Assembly: GCA_022828595.1 (NCBI GenBank)
Contig: JAKGHH010000007.1
Coordinates: forward strand, 36,332,356-36,396,355
Source of the DNA: Nelumbo lutea
Taxonomy: Eukaryota > Streptophyta > Magnoliopsida > Proteales > Nelumbonaceae
Direction: 5' to 3'
Length of the DNA stretch: 64,000 nucleotides
Shown here: positions 1-11,660 of the stretch, in pieces
Layout: the number at the start of each line of letters is the position of its first letter
Position numbering within the stretch: position 1 is the first letter of the stretch
Notes under the pieces: model-generated
Told to the model about the DNA's origin: nothing
Databases searched by the model: none
Seen by the model: only the letters and a program-made list of their open reading frames with translations
Made by a program: the position numbers and the translations under genes

Positions 1-970
1 AGTCCAAGCTCGGTACTAGGAGCCTGAGCTCCCTAAGAACCCGAGCTCCCTAAATCCGAGCTCCCCACTAGGAGCCCGAGCTCCCTGATTAAGAGCGAGC
101 CCCCTGTCAAAGGTTCGAGCTCCCTAAAACCTGAGCTCCCCAAGTCCGAGCTCGGTACTAGGAGCCCGAGCTCCCTAAGAACCCGAGCTCCCTAAATCCG
201 AGCTCCCTGTTAAGAGTGAGCTCCCTGTTAAGGGTCCGAGCTCCCCAAGTAAGAACCCGAGTTCCCTAAAAACCGAGCTCCCTATTAAGAACAAACTCCC
301 TACTGGGAGTCCGAGCTCGCTATTAAGAGCGAGCTCCCTACAGAGAACCCAAGCTCCCTGCAAGGAGCTCGAACTATACTGGGCCCCAAGCCTCACAAAG
401 CTGACCAAGCTGACCCGTGGCATCTCGAAACATTCCAAACCGAACTCAAGGCACCTCGCTCGCCACTCCAACACTTCACTTCCAAAGCACCAGGCCAGCC
501 AAACATACCCGACACCAAGGACGTCTTTATCCAAGGGCGACATACCTGACTGATTTGGGATCTGACACCTGACAGCCGCATTTCAAACGGCTTCCTACCA
601 CCGCCACCTGCAACCGTCGTCACTAGCCGCAGAGATGGCTCCGACAAAAGGAACAGTGGCGGTTCTGTCCGACCAGAGGAAATGACACCCGAACTGGCAG
701 GAGTTCAGAAGTAATCATGCCCGACCTGACGGAGGCCTGGAAAGGAGTGCGCGAGGTGGTTATAAAAGGCTTCTACCCCCCCAGGGACGAGGTATGCTAA
801 CTTTCGCGCTATCTGGTTATTCTTGCCTTTGAAGGATTCTAACTTGAGCTTCGGAGCCCTTACGCCGAGTTCTCCCCGGAGCTTCTCTTCTCCTTCCACT
901 TCAGGTCCCTGTTACTCAGTTCAGAGGCAAGATCATCGACAGCTAAGACCGGCCAGATTGTGCATCATCA
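1..970 (+). repeat. 5' LTR, partial (about 170 bp of its start missing)
   Basis: It matches 9649-10637 throughout and ends TGCATCATCA directly before the PBS. It holds a degenerate array of CCGAGCTCCCTAA-like units (about 1-370), then a GC-rich promoter region with a TATA box at 761, and the R/U5 part. Visible differences from the 3' LTR include substitutions around 420, 489, 550, 587, 634 and 893. Confidence 0.95.
761..767 (+). promoter_or_regulatory. LTR TATA box (5' LTR)
   Basis: TATAAAA in the context GGTTATAAAAGGC. The same box occurs at 10430 in the 3' LTR and at 53111 in the solo LTR, so it is conserved across three copies and marks the start of the retroelement transcript about 30 bp downstream. 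Confidence 0.8.
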
Positions 971-972
971 AT

Positions 973-981
973 TGGCGCCGT
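973..981 (+). other. Primer binding site, tRNA-Asp type
   Basis: TGGCGCCGT lies two bases after the LTR end and complements the 3' end of plant tRNA-Asp(GUC), including its CCA. The longer ATTGGCGCCGTCTGTGGGAA context is typical of Tat elements. A decayed version of the same block on the minus strand (15957-15977) identifies the second retroelement. Confidence 0.85.
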
Positions 982-1056
982 CTGTGGGAACGCTTCAAAA
1001 GGCCTCCCTCCAAAACTTTCATACCCTTTCCTTCTTCTCTGAAAAACTCATTATTC

Positions 1057-3728
1057 ATGGCCTCATCCAGCAACGCCGGACGTGGCACAGAGACAAACAC
1101 CACCGGGGAACAGCTCCAAGTTCTCTGGTGTGTGTTGGGCAGTTCACCATCCCCCTCACGGTGGATGGAATCCCCAATCTGACTACGCCACAAGCAGTGG
1201 CACCTGTAAGCCTACCTTCCGCAAGCATCCCCTTCCCTCTTCCCATCGAGACTACCTTCACTGAACCAACCGCCGTCCCCCTGGCAGCTAGCCAAAATCG
1301 GTTGGACGACTTAATGCAATGCATGCGGGCAATGCAAGCCCAGATGCAGCAGTTTCAGCAACACCAGCTTCACCAGCACCAAGTGTTGCACAACCTCTCC
1401 CAATACCACTATCAGCAGCAGTTCCCCCAACTGACACCGAACCAACCACTACTTCCACCTCGCTTACCCTGCCCCGAAGCCAGTAAAGGCCTCTCCGCAG
1501 GATGGGCGCCTCCACCAAGGAAAGGCCTCCAGGCCCCAGAATCCCCAAACAGCCAGGCCTCGACCCCAAACAGCCAGGCCTCGCGGCTCGCAGGCGGATC
1601 AGGAACCTCGCCCGCGAGGTCAGCACCTCGGGTCTCCAAACCGGAGTCCCCACTGGTGGGAAACCGATTCGGCGCACTGGCAGCAGCAGACTACCAGCAC
1701 TCCGAGCCCATCGAGCTCGGCAACACGGAGGCCAGCAGCGCTAGCACAAGGCCCACTCAGTAGCGAAGACGCCGTCGAAGTCGACGAACCGCCACCCGCG
1801 TCTTATCCGAGCTCAGAGGCAAAGGCGAGACGAGCTCGGACGAGGTAGGAGTCGCCCCGATTCTCTCAGTTCCTTCCCCCATCGCCTCAGAACTCCTGGC
1901 AGTCCCCTTCCCTAGAGATTTCAAGCTCCCGCCCCTAGACAAGTACGACGGATCCTTCGACCCCAACGACCACATGGACGCTTTCCAGTCCCAAATGCAC
2001 CTCACCAGGGCCAGCGAATCATGCATGTGCGTGGCCTTCACCACCACCCTCAAGGGGGTAGCCCGCACTTGGTACAGGAACCTGGCCCCCGAATCGATAA
2101 AGTGTTGGGCTCAGTTCATGCAGGTCTTCACTGCACACTTTGTCACCAGCAAACGGTGCCCTAGAGCAGAGGAAAGCATCTTCGGAGTAGTCCAAAGGGA
2201 AGGAGAACCCATATGGGGCAACATCAAACGATTCAACGAGGCATGCCAGATACCTCGGTTAGACCCCGCGGTACAGATCGCCGCAGCAAAAAGAGGGGTG
2301 ACGCACAAGGAATTCAAGTGGCACATGGTAGCTAACCAGCCCGCGGCCGTGGCCGAGTTCCTCAAGCTCGCAGACAAGTTCATGAGGACGGAGGAGGAAA
2401 TCAACCAAAGAACCGAGGGCGGAAACGAGAAAAGAAAGAGGGACGGCGAGCCCTCTAGCTCGGCCGACCGAAAAAACCCAGCCCGGGACCGAAAACCGAA
2501 CCAGTCATTCCGAGCTCCCCTGCCAGCTCGGACGGATTACACGCCACTGAACACGAGGCGGACCAAGATCCTAAGGACGATCAAGGACGCCCCCTTCGTG
2601 AAATGGCCACCTCACCTAAAGGGAAATCCGAACGAAAGAAACAAGAATTTGTATTGTAGTTTCCATAGGGACCACGGTCACAGTACCGAGCAATGTAATG
2701 ACCTCCGAGACGAGATAGAGGGGCTCATCTGTCGCGGATACTTAAGAAACTTTGTACAGCACAACAATAATAGCAATAAAGCGGATCAACCGGGCGAACA
2801 CTTAAAAGACGCCCCGGAGACTAGCAGCAGGCCTGCCGAACCGATGCAGCGACAGCCTCCGGCAGAAAGGCCAGTTCGGGGAACCATCCATGTAATTGTG
2901 GGAGGTTCAGTGGTGGCGGGGTGCACATCAGCGGCAGCTCGGACCTCAGTTCGCGAAGCGGTCCGCGAGGAGCGGAACCCCCCGAAGAGGCCGAAGACCG
3001 AGGAGCCGATCCTCTTCACAAAAGACGACGCGCGGGGAGTTCGCTACCCTCATGACGACGCACTTGTCATTAAACTCAGGATCAGCGACTTCGAAGTTAG
3101 GCGCGTGCTCATAGATTCAGGCAGCTCGGCGGACATCCTATTCAAGTCGGCATTTGATCGGCTACAGCTGCCAAGGAGCGAACTAAAACCTGCAAGCACT
3201 CCCTTGGTGGGCTTCAGCGGGGAGGAAGTCAGGCCCCTTGGAAAGATAACGGTGCCCGTGGAAGTCGGCACGTGGCCTTGTGCGGTCAGGCTCAACCACG
3301 ATTTTCTGGTGGTCGCGACCCCCTCCCCATACAACGCCATAATAGGACGGCCAATCACGCATATCCTGCGGGCGGTGGTCTCTACCTACTATTTGGCAAT
3401 GAAGTTCTCTACGGACTTCGGTGTGGGGGTAGTGTGGGGCGACCAGCTCGAGTCCCGCAAGTGCTACGTCGCTGCCCTAAAGGGCAAGTCCAAGCCGGCG
3501 GACGACCTCGATCTGGAGCGGCCTACGGAGCAAGGCGAAGAACGAGCCTCGCTAACAGAAGAAACAATCGCGATCCCGACCTCACCAACGGACCCAGCTC
3601 GCACACTCCAGATTGGTGCTTCTGTCAAGGAACCCCTACGGACCGAACTGGTAAGTTTTTTACTCCAAAATTTAGATATTTTTGCATGGTCGTGGCTGAT
3701 ATGCCCGGTATTGACCCTAGTCTTATAA
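1057..3728 (+). pseudogene. Tat gag-protease region, broken
   Basis: The likely start is the ATG at 1057 (MASSSNAGRG), but a frameshift near 1100-1140 moves reading into another frame, which then runs to 3728 with one TAG at 1761-1763. Residues from 1290 on are glutamine and proline rich. The capsid-like part follows from about 1915 (LDKYDGSFDPNDHMDAF; ARTWYRNLAPESI). A zinc-knuckle-like motif YCSFHRDHGHSTEQC lies near 2650-2695. The aspartic protease active site LIDSGSSADILF lies near 3110-3142. Gag packages the RNA and protease matures the polyprotein. Gag and protease share one frame, as is usual in this lineage. The frame is lost again near 3690, where the polymerase begins. Confidence 0.9.
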
Positions 3729-5727
3729 CTCACAAACTTAACACTGACCCTTTAGTCAGACCCGTTAGACAGAAGAAACGGAACTTAGCCCCGGAGCGCT
3801 GGAAAGCGGTCGACGAGGAAGTCGAAAAGCTCCTCGCGGCAGACTTCATAAGGGAAGTCCATTACCCGAGCTGGGTGGCCAACCCTGTGCTGGTGAAAAA
3901 GGCGAACGGCAAGTGGCGCATGTGCGTCGACTACACCAACCTGAACCGAGGTTGCCCGAAAGACTGCTTCCCCCTTCCTAGGATCGACCGCCTAGTGGAC
4001 GCGACCTCGGGACATGAATTGCTAAGCTTCCTGGATGCCTACTCAGGCTACAACCAAATCCGGATGGACCAGTCCGACGAGGAAAAAAACCAGCTTCATA
4101 ACCGAATTCGGTCTATACTATTACAAGGTCATGCCCTTCGGGTTAAAAAACGTCGGGGCGACCTTCCAAAGACTTGTAAATAGGCTGTTTCGGCCCCTGA
4201 TCGGCACAAAGATAGAGAGCTATGTAGACGACATGGTCGTCAAAACACAGTTTTCGCAAGAATTAATACAAGACTTAGATTCTGTCTTCCAAATCCTGCG
4301 TCAGTATAACATGAAATTAAACCCCAACAAATGTGTCTTTGGCGTCACCTCGGGCAAGTTCATGGGCTACGTTGTCAATCGACGTGGCATCGAGGCCAAC
4401 CCGGACAAAATACAAGCCATCCTAGATATGAGACCACCTCGGAAAATAAAAGAAGTCCAAAGGCTAAACGGCCGCATAGCCGCCCTAAGCCGCTTCATGT
4501 CCAAGTCGGCAGATCGCTGCCTACCCTTCTTCAAAGCAATCAAAGGCAAAGGGTTCGAATGGACCCAAGACTGTCAGCTCGCATTTGACGAGCTAAAAGG
4601 CTATCTTGCCAATGTGCCAACCTTAGCTCGGCCCGAGGAAGGCGAAGTCTTAGAGCTGTACCTCTCGGCTAGCGACGAGGTGGTCAGTTCGGTACTAGTA
4701 AAGGAGGCAGACCGGGTCCAACGACCCATATATTATGTTAGTAAAATCTTGCAGGGAGCAGAGACGAGGTACCCGCAGATAGAAAAGCTAGCGTATGCCC
4801 TGGTGGTAGCAGCACGGAAACTCCGCCCGTACTTCCAGGCCCACACCGTCATCGTCCTGACCGACAAACCTCTGAGACAAGTTTTACTCAAACCCGAGGT
4901 TTCCGACCGGCTGACGAAGTGGTCCATCGAACTCAGCGAGTACGATCTCCAGTACAAGCCAAGAACTGCCATCAAGGCCCAAGCCTTGGCAGATTTTATC
5001 GCAGAGTGCACGTTCAACCCCGAAGCCCCTGAGCTGGTCGAGCCCGAGGTCCCCAGTTCGGGCGAACTCGGAGCTCCCAAGCCAAATGAGTCCGAACCCC
5101 GTGAAGTAGCAGCCAGCGTGGCTTCCCTCTTGGTTAGACCAAGCGCGAACTGGGATGAGGAGCCCTGGATCCTTCACGTAGATGGCTCCTCGAACCAACA
5201 AGGCAGCGGGACTGGAATAGTGCTACGCGGCCCGGGCGGAACAAAACTGGAATACACACTAACGCTTTGAGTTCGCGGCATCCAACAACGAGGCGGAGTA
5301 CGAGGCACTGATAGATGGGTTAAACCTAGCGCGCAAGGTCGGAGCAAAGCACATGGTTATCTGCAGTGATTCCCAGCTCGTGGTCAACCAAGTTACAGGC
5401 GAGTACGAAGCACGCGAACTCACTATGATTGCGTACTTAGCAAAAGTAAAGGAAGCTCTGCTCAACTTCCAATCACACTTCATCAAGCAAATCCCGAGGT
5501 CAGAGAACGCTGAGGCCGAAGCCCTGTCCCGACTGGCTAGCACGAGCCACAACGCCAGGAGAACCGTGTACGTAGAGGACCTGCCGCGGCACAGCATTCT
5601 CGGGGGGGCAGAAGAGGTCGCTCCTGTCACCGAAGCAGAGCCGAGCTGGATCGACCCACTCGCGAGCTTCCTGTTAGACGGAACCCTCCCCGCGGACCGC
5701 AACACAGCCAAGAGGGTGCAGTGCTAG
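3690..5727 (+). pseudogene. Tat reverse transcriptase plus two RNase H domains, broken
   Basis: The reverse transcriptase starts in one frame (IDPSLITHKL; VKKANGKWRMCVDY near 3895; SFLDAYSGYNQI near 4030). It shifts at an A-run near 4083-4089 and continues in the next frame through the catalytic YVDD (ESYVDDMVVK, near 4220), the connection region and the first RNase H (LSASDEVVSSVLV; TDKPLR) to 5270. A second RNase H begins near 5163 (ILHVDGSSNQQGSG), is broken by a frameshift near 5262 and continues with NNEAEYEALIDGL and ICSDSQLVVNQ. The stretch ends at a TAG at 5725-5727, after which the same frame continues into integrase. The second RNase H is the Tat-lineage hallmark. The enzyme copies element RNA to DNA in the cytoplasmic particle. 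Confidence 0.92.
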
Positions 5728-5742
5728 GCAGCCAAATACGTC

Positions 5743-6876
5743 ATGATAGACGAACGGTTGTACCGACGATCCTACACGCTCCCCTATCTGCGATGCTTGC
5801 GCCCAGCCGAAGCCGAGCTGGTACTCTGCGACATCCATGAAGGCTTGTGCGGCGGACACCTGGGGGGCAGAGCCCTCGCCCAAAAGGCACTTCAACAAGG
5901 ATACTACTGGCCAACGATGAAGACAGAGGAAATCGAGCTCGTCAGAAAATGCGGCAAGTGTCAGAAGCATGCCAGCATCCACCATCAGCCCGCTGCCGAC
6001 CTCAAATACCTCACCAGTCCATGGCCCTTCGCCCAATGGGGCATCGACCTCCTGGGGCCATTCCCACCAGCGACAGGCGGGAGAAAATTCCTAGTGGTGG
6101 TAGTAGATTATTTCACAAAGTGGATAGAAGCCGAACCCCTGGCAATAGTTACAGCCCGAAACATACAAAACTTCTTTTGGAAGAACATCGTATGTCATTT
6201 CGGGCTACCTCGGGTACTGATCTCCGACAATGGCAAACAGTTCGAAGACATCAAGTTCCAAGAATGGTGTCAAAGTATGGGAATTAGTCAGAACTTCACA
6301 TCGGTCGCACACCCGCAGGCAAATGGCCAAACAGAAGTAATGAACAGAGCCATCCTCCGCGGACTGAAAGCGCGATTGGACCGAGCCAAAGGTTTGTGGG
6401 CAGACGAACTACCAAGTGTTTTATGGGCACACCGAACCACGGAAAAGACCGCCACGGGTGAGACCCCCTTTAACCTCACCTATGACACCGAAGCGGTGAT
6501 CCCGGCGGAAATCGAAGTGCCTACATTGCAACTAGAAGCGTACGACGAACGGACAAACAAGGGCGAGTTACGCACCAACCTCGACCTACTGGACGAAGTG
6601 AGAGACCTCGCGCACATCCGAACTGCGGCTTACCAACAAAATGTAGCTCGGTACTACAACGCGTGAGTAAAAAAGAGGAACTTCCGCGTCGGCGACCTGG
6701 TTCTCCGTAAGGTTATGGTGCCCGAACCCGACGTAGGGAAACTTGGACCGAACTGGGAAGGACCCTACAGAGTAATGAAAACACTCGGTGGGGGAGCGTA
6801 CGAGCTCGGAACCCTAGAAGGGAAACAAGTACCCCGAGCATGGAACGTTGTCAACTTGAGAAGGTACTATCTATAG
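5743..6876 (+). pseudogene. Tat integrase, C-terminus interrupted by a stop
   Basis: The zinc-binding HHCC domain is seen at 5830-5970 (DIHEGLCGGHLGG ... KCGKCQKHA). The DDE core has its first Asp in WGIDLLGPFPP (near 6040), second in LISDNGKQFED (near 6225) and Glu in PQANGQTEVMNRA (near 6330). A TGA at 6664-6666 cuts the frame where relatives read Arg (YYNA, stop, VKKRNFRVGDLVLRK). The frame then continues to TAG at 6874-6876 (NLRRYYL). No chromodomain follows. It is in frame with the upstream RNase H segment across the TAG at 5725. The enzyme inserts element DNA into the chromosome. The core is complete but the polyprotein is dead. Confidence 0.93.
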
Positions 6877-7035
6877 GCCACCAAGGCAAGTATGCCGAAG
6901 TCATTTCATAAAACGAACTGAAGGACCGAAATGGTTAGTTCAGCAAAAAATATAGCTCGAAGACACCAGTACATGAACAAAAAGACATTTCATTTCAAAA
7001 CAGATGTGTACAAAAAAAAAGGGAGACATTTCATT

Positions 7036-8916
7036 TCACAAGCCTGGGGCTACTTCATCGTTATCAGAAGCCTCTCCGACAACGCTCGAAGGACCTGCCT
7101 CCCCCTTAGAGTCTGGTTCGGCATCCACAGCATTAGCCATCTCCGGAGTGATGCGCGAAGTGGATATGGTGCTGGTATCGAGGTCGGGGTACGTATTCCG
7201 GATCATCGACCGACTTAGCTTGAAACCCCTCCTGTAGGAGTCTACCATCAGGTCATCGAAATCCGGCGAAGCAATGTAATCGCTGACAGCCTTCTTCTTC
7301 GCGTCTTCGATGCCTTGAGAGAAGATCTGAGTCCTCTCCCTGATATCCTCCTGAAGATACTCGACCTGGTGCTCCAAGTCCAGCTTCATTTCCGCCATGC
7401 GCTGCACCACCACTCCCATGGCCTCGACATCCCTCTGAGACCTCGCCTGCCTAGACCGCGCACGGCGAGCAGCAGCATCAGCGGCACGAGCATTCTCCTC
7501 GGCAGCTCATGCCTGCCGCAAGCATTTCTCCACCTGGTTCGCCAAGGCGTGAATGGAGGAGTTCACCTATCAAAGGAAAACGAGATCAGTGAAACGAATA
7601 AAAGAATAGAAGCCGAGCTCTAAAGAAGGGATCACTTACCACCATGGCATGAGTAACAGCACGGCAGGCCACTTGGTGCAGAGGGAGCTCGGTCCACGCC
7701 GCAACTTCCTCAGGAAACATCGCCTCCTTACTCCGTTGAAGAGCATGCACAGGCAACAGCACGCTCCTGAAGTCCCCCGGGGCCTCCGAGCCCGACGGCC
7801 CAGCTCGCATATGAGCGGACTCGGAATAGATGGGAGCCCCCGTGTGTGTGGTTTCGGCATAAGGAGCCCCCGCCAGCCCCTGCATAGGAGGAACCATCTC
7901 GGGCTCCTCTGCCAGATAATCCGGCACCTCAGGCTCCGCAGCTCGGGATGGCTCAGCACGAGCTCGCTTGGCCACCCGCTTTCTCCTCTTCATCCCCTCG
8001 AACAAGTGCGCACCTCGGGACCCTCGAGAATCCATTGTACCGGCGAAAAGGAGTTCGGCATCAGTAAGACGTAAAAGAAGAGCAAGACAAGATCACTAGG
8101 GAAAGAACCTACCCGAACTCAGGCCTGCAGCAATAAGCTTGGCCTCCATCAGATACCATTGGCAATCCAGCCCAAGCCGCGCCCATTGACGGGGGCCCTT
8201 CGCCGTCTCCTCATCAGGTGTGATGCCAGAATCAGGAGCGGCCACCCCCAGCCGGTCTGAAACGGCCACCCCATCGCACTTCGCACCCCGAAATAGTCCT
8301 GCTTCCACGCCGGGACCTTATTGGGGAGTCCGTGTAAGAGCTTGAAGCCCGGGCAAGGGGACAGGTAGTATGCCCGCCTAATCCCAAGAAGGGGACCCAC
8401 TTGCTTTTTCAACATTAAGATAGAAGAAAAAATCTCCAGATCCAGAGGGAAGTTCTCGTCGCAAAATAAAGAGATCGTTCCCACTAAGTTCCTAATAGAG
8501 TTCGGGTGAAGCTGACCAACCGTCACACCGAAGTGGTTTAGGACCTCGACAAGAAGAGGGTGGAAGGGCAGTCGCAGCCCCGCGGCGAGCTGTTCCCGGA
8601 AAATCACCATCTCATCAGGACCGTGTTCCCAAGGAAAGCTCCCCGTTGGGATAAAGTAACCGTACTCACTGGGCAAATTATAGTAGTCTACAAGGGTTTG
8701 AAGTTCCTCAAGCGTCATAGTCGAAGGGCCGAACTGATCTACAACCCGGCCACGACGGGAGGTGGATGCCGACCTACCGGAAGCACCTCGGGTGGTAGGC
8801 CCGACCCCTTCCTCAGGACCTACATCGGGCTCACTTGAACTACCGTGGGATGCAAACTGGTTCGTAGAACCCACATCAGACCCGCTTGAACAGTCTGAAC
8901 CCTCCAAACCAGACAT
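7036..8916 (-). pseudogene. Antisense extra gene of the Tat element (Transposase_28-like domain, coiled coil), spliced and decayed
   Basis: The likely start is ATG at 8916 (MSGLEGSDCSS), about 180 bp below a minus-strand TATA box. A Ser/Gly-rich N-terminus is followed by a domain resembling the plant 'putative gypsy-type transposon' family (Pfam Transposase_28): PWEHGPDEMVIF, LRLPFHPLLVEVLNHFGV, QLHPNSIRNLVG. A frameshift near 8280 follows WKQDYFGVRSA. One intron likely starts at GTAGG near 8112, but its acceptor is poor. The next exon (8033 to about 7643) ends CATGCCATGGTG with donor GTAAGT, and a clean acceptor TTTGATAG lies near 7568. The last exon is Ala/Arg/Glu-rich coiled coil to the stop at 7036, with one TGA near 7508 where CGA (Arg) fits. 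The role of such antisense genes is unknown. Exon limits are inferred. Confidence 0.72.
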
Positions 8917-9095
8917 CGTGAAACGGAACGGGATTCCAAAAACACTCACCCGGGAAGAAGACTGAAGCAGACCACGAGAACTCGAACAAGCAAGAAGACC
9001 TGGGACGCGAGCTGAAAAGCCTGGACGCGAGCTGAAACTTAAGGCGCGAGCTCAAGATGTACAACAGTAGCAAGGACGGGTCCCCCCCCGCGCAC

Positions 9096-9103
9096 TATTT
9101 ATA
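9096..9103 (-). promoter_or_regulatory. TATA box for the antisense gene
   Basis: On the minus strand this reads GGATATAAATAGTGCG, 180 bp above the ATG at 8916. It lies inside the element, between the antisense gene and the PPT, so the antisense gene has a promoter independent of the LTR. The second Tat remnant has a TATA box at the equivalent place (26840). Confidence 0.6.
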
Positions 9104-9460
9104 TCCACAGCGTACGGAAAGCGACGGCCCAGATCGAAGCCAATCCAACGGCCCACAGCCGCACTAAGCCGCATGTCTTCCAAGACCAATCGGCACACGT
9201 CTTTCCAAAACTGACGGAACGTCGCGCACGTCTTGTCAGAGGACAGGTGTCGGCACGCGTCTTCCCGAAACTGACGGGGTAACGGCGCACGTCTCCTCGC
9301 AATAAAAGCGTCTGCAGCGCAACTCCCGAACAACTGCCGTCACGACTCCCAAACGCGCGCCCTTTTTTGAAAATCAAATTAGAGCAAGCGCGCTCAGCAT
9401 GGACCAAAACCCTCCTGCTACCTTGCAAACTCCCCGCGCCAAGACGGAACCGTTGTCGCA

Positions 9461-9476
9461 GGGAGTGGGGGGCAAT
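9461..9476 (+). other. Polypurine tract
   Basis: GGGAGTGGGGGGCAAT abuts the 3' LTR start (TGATGAAGGG). This is where plus-strand DNA synthesis is primed. The minus-strand remnant has the same layout at 26513-26528. Confidence 0.85.
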
Positions 9477-10637
9477 TGATGAAGGGAAATTTGGCCCGAC
9501 CTCACGATCGCCCGACACGTGGCAAAGGCAAGCAGCTCAGGACAGTAGAGCACCCAAAGCGAACATCGGAAGCAAGTCCAAACTCACTACCGAGCCCGAA
9601 CTCCAGACCGCTGTACTTAGTCCGAGCTCCTAAAACCCGAGCTCCCTAAGTCCGAGCTCGATACTAGGAGCCCGAGCTCCCTAAGAACCCGAGCTCCCTA
9701 AATCCGAGCTCCCTACTAGGAGCCCGAGCTCCCTACTAGGAGCCCGAGCTCCCTGATTAAGAGCGAGCCCCCTGTCAAAGGTCCGAGCTCCCTAAAACCT
9801 GAGCTACCCAAGTCCGAGCTCCCTAAAAACCCGAGCTCCCTAAATCCGAGCTCCCTACTAGGAGCCTGAGCTCCCTGTTAAGAGCGAGCTCCCTGTTAAG
9901 GGTCCGAGCTCCCCAAGTAAGAACCCGAGCTCCCTAAAAACCGAGCTCCCTATTAAGAACAAACTCCCTACTGGGAGTCCGAGCTCGCTATTAAGAGCGA
10001 GCTCCCTACTGAGAACCCGAGCTCCTTGCAAGGAGCCCGAACTATACTGGGCCCCAAGCCTCACAAAGCTGACCCAAGCTGACCCGTGGCAGCTCGGAAC
10101 ACTCCAAACCGAACTCAAGGCACCTCGCTCGCCACTCCAACACTTCACTTCCAAAGCACCAGGCTAGCCAAACATACCCGACACCAAGGACGTCTTTATC
10201 CAAGGGCGACGTACCTGACTGATTTGGGATCTGACACCTGACAGCCGCATTTCAAACGGCTTCCTGCCACCGCCACCTGCAACCGTCGTCACTAGCCGCA
10301 GAGACGGCTCCGACAAAAGGAACAGTGGCAGTTCTGTCCGACCAGAGGAAATGACACCCGAACTGGCAGGAGTTCAGAAGTAATCATGCCCGACCTGACG
10401 GAGGCCTGGAAGTGAGTGCGCGAGGTGGTTATAAAAGGCTTCTACCCCCCAGGGACGAGGTATGCTAACTTTCGCGCTATCTGGTTATTCTTGCCTTTGA
10501 AGGATTCTAACTTGAGCTTCGGAGCCCTTACGCCGGGTTCTCCCCGGAGCTTCTCTTCTCCTTCCGTTTCAGGTCCCTGTTACTCAGTTCAGAGGCAAGA
10601 TCATCGACAGCTAAGACGGCCAGATTGTGCATCATCA
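9477..10637 (+). repeat. 3' LTR, complete (1161 bp)
   Basis: It starts TGATGAAGGG after the PPT and ends GTGCATCATCA, giving short inverted ends TGATG/CATCA. The U3 has the CCGAGCTCCCTA array (about 9620-10030), the TATA box is at 10430, and the rest matches the 5' LTR. The sequence after it belongs to an interspersed repeat, so the element landed in older repeat DNA. Confidence 0.95.
9620..10030. repeat. Degenerate GAGCTC minisatellite in LTR U3
   Basis: About 20 to 25 imperfect copies of a 15 to 25 bp unit with core CCGAGCTCCCTA and variable linkers (CTAGGAGC, TTAAGAG, AAGAACC). The same array fills 1-370. Unit number differs between the two LTRs, showing slippage or unequal exchange after insertion. 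GAGCTC is palindromic. Confidence 0.85.
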
Positions 10638-11660
10638 TCTAGTTTATGATAGCCTCCTTAGTTTACTGTGAGTAGGATCTCAATTATCTACAGCCAGTGG
10701 ATGCAATATTGTTTTTGGAACCACGAAATGGTAGGTGCATTTCCATCTCTTTAGATTTTTAAGTTTGTTATGAAAATTTTTCTTACTGAAATTTTGGTTG
10801 CTTGAAATTATTAGAAAATAGTGTTGGGCTGGAATAGAATTTGCGAAATTGATAAGAAATCTAGGAAAACAGTGCTGGGCTGGAATAGAATTTCTGTTGG
10901 TTGAAGTTATAATGAGTTTCTACAATTCTTTGGGATGAAATCCATACAGTTCCATGATGATCATATGACATGGAATTTTGAAAAGGCTAGTCAATGCTAT
11001 TTGAATTGTCTGATTTCTAGAAGATTTGGAGATTGATTGTGAGTGTTTTGACACTTAGGAGTAGTCCTAAAGAAATTCTCAGAAATTGAAGAAAAAACAG
11101 AGTTGTGAAGTCTTGCTTGGTTGAAGCTTAGGGAGCAGCATTTGGCATGGTGCTTGGGTACAAATTAATATAATTTTTTTGATCAATTAGGTAAAATTAA
11201 TGTATATTGAAGTCTTTTAGAGATCAATCCTGGTTGCATAGCAATCTAACATTATAGAGTGAATATTCCTATTTCTCACCTTTTATTTTGGTGCTAGGGG
11301 AATCTATCCCTGTGAATCTTGATTTTAGGTCAAGGATTTTTGCATTTTAGGTTTTAACATTCTAGAGTTTTTTTTTTTGTATTTTTTGCAAATTTCTATA
11401 TTTTTTGAAGTTTTAGATTTTTTTTGTATTTTATTTTAATATTTTTTGTATTTTGTACTGTATTATTTTTTCTTTAGATAGTTTTATTTTCTGTACTTTT
11501 TCTGTTTTTTTATTTAATTTTATGATATTTTTTTATTTTTAATTTATTTATGGCATCACGGGTCGAACCGCTCAACCTGGATGGTTGAACCACTTAACCG
11601 GAAACTGGTCCTTTGACTTGTTCTGTTTCCCATTTGTTTTTAAAAACCATGGACGTGGGA
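10638..11660. repeat. Interspersed repeat, partial copy 1 (see 42777-44390)
   Basis: From about 10690 it matches 43430-44385 with only scattered differences (for example both have TGGGATGAAATCCATACAG and GTGAATCTTGATTTTAGG). It ends with the ACCGGAAACTGGTC ... TTTTTAAAAACCATGG terminus. The first 50 bp do not match. No coding potential seen. Its left part was separated by the Tat insertion. Confidence 0.8.

Larger units (their letters stand above)
1..10637 (+). mobile_element. Tat-lineage Ty3/gypsy LTR retrotransposon, 5' end cut by window
   Basis: Order seen: partial 5' LTR (1-970), PBS, gag-protease, reverse transcriptase, RNase H with a second RNase H domain, integrase without a chromodomain, an antisense gene (7036-8916), PPT and complete 3' LTR (9477-10637). 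Two RNase H domains plus an antisense extra ORF between integrase and 3' LTR are established traits of the Tat/Ogre branch. The element cannot act on its own: I count at least four frameshifts and three in-frame stops in gag-pol. The two LTRs differ at roughly 2-3% of sites over the shared last 600 bp by eye, so the insertion is moderately young. The left target duplication is off-window; the base after the 3' LTR starts TCTAG. Confidence 0.95.

Noticed and set aside
1412..1744. Extra frames overlapping gag on both strands
   Set aside because: GC-rich codon bias of the retroelement opens shadow frames; only the gag frame matches the family.
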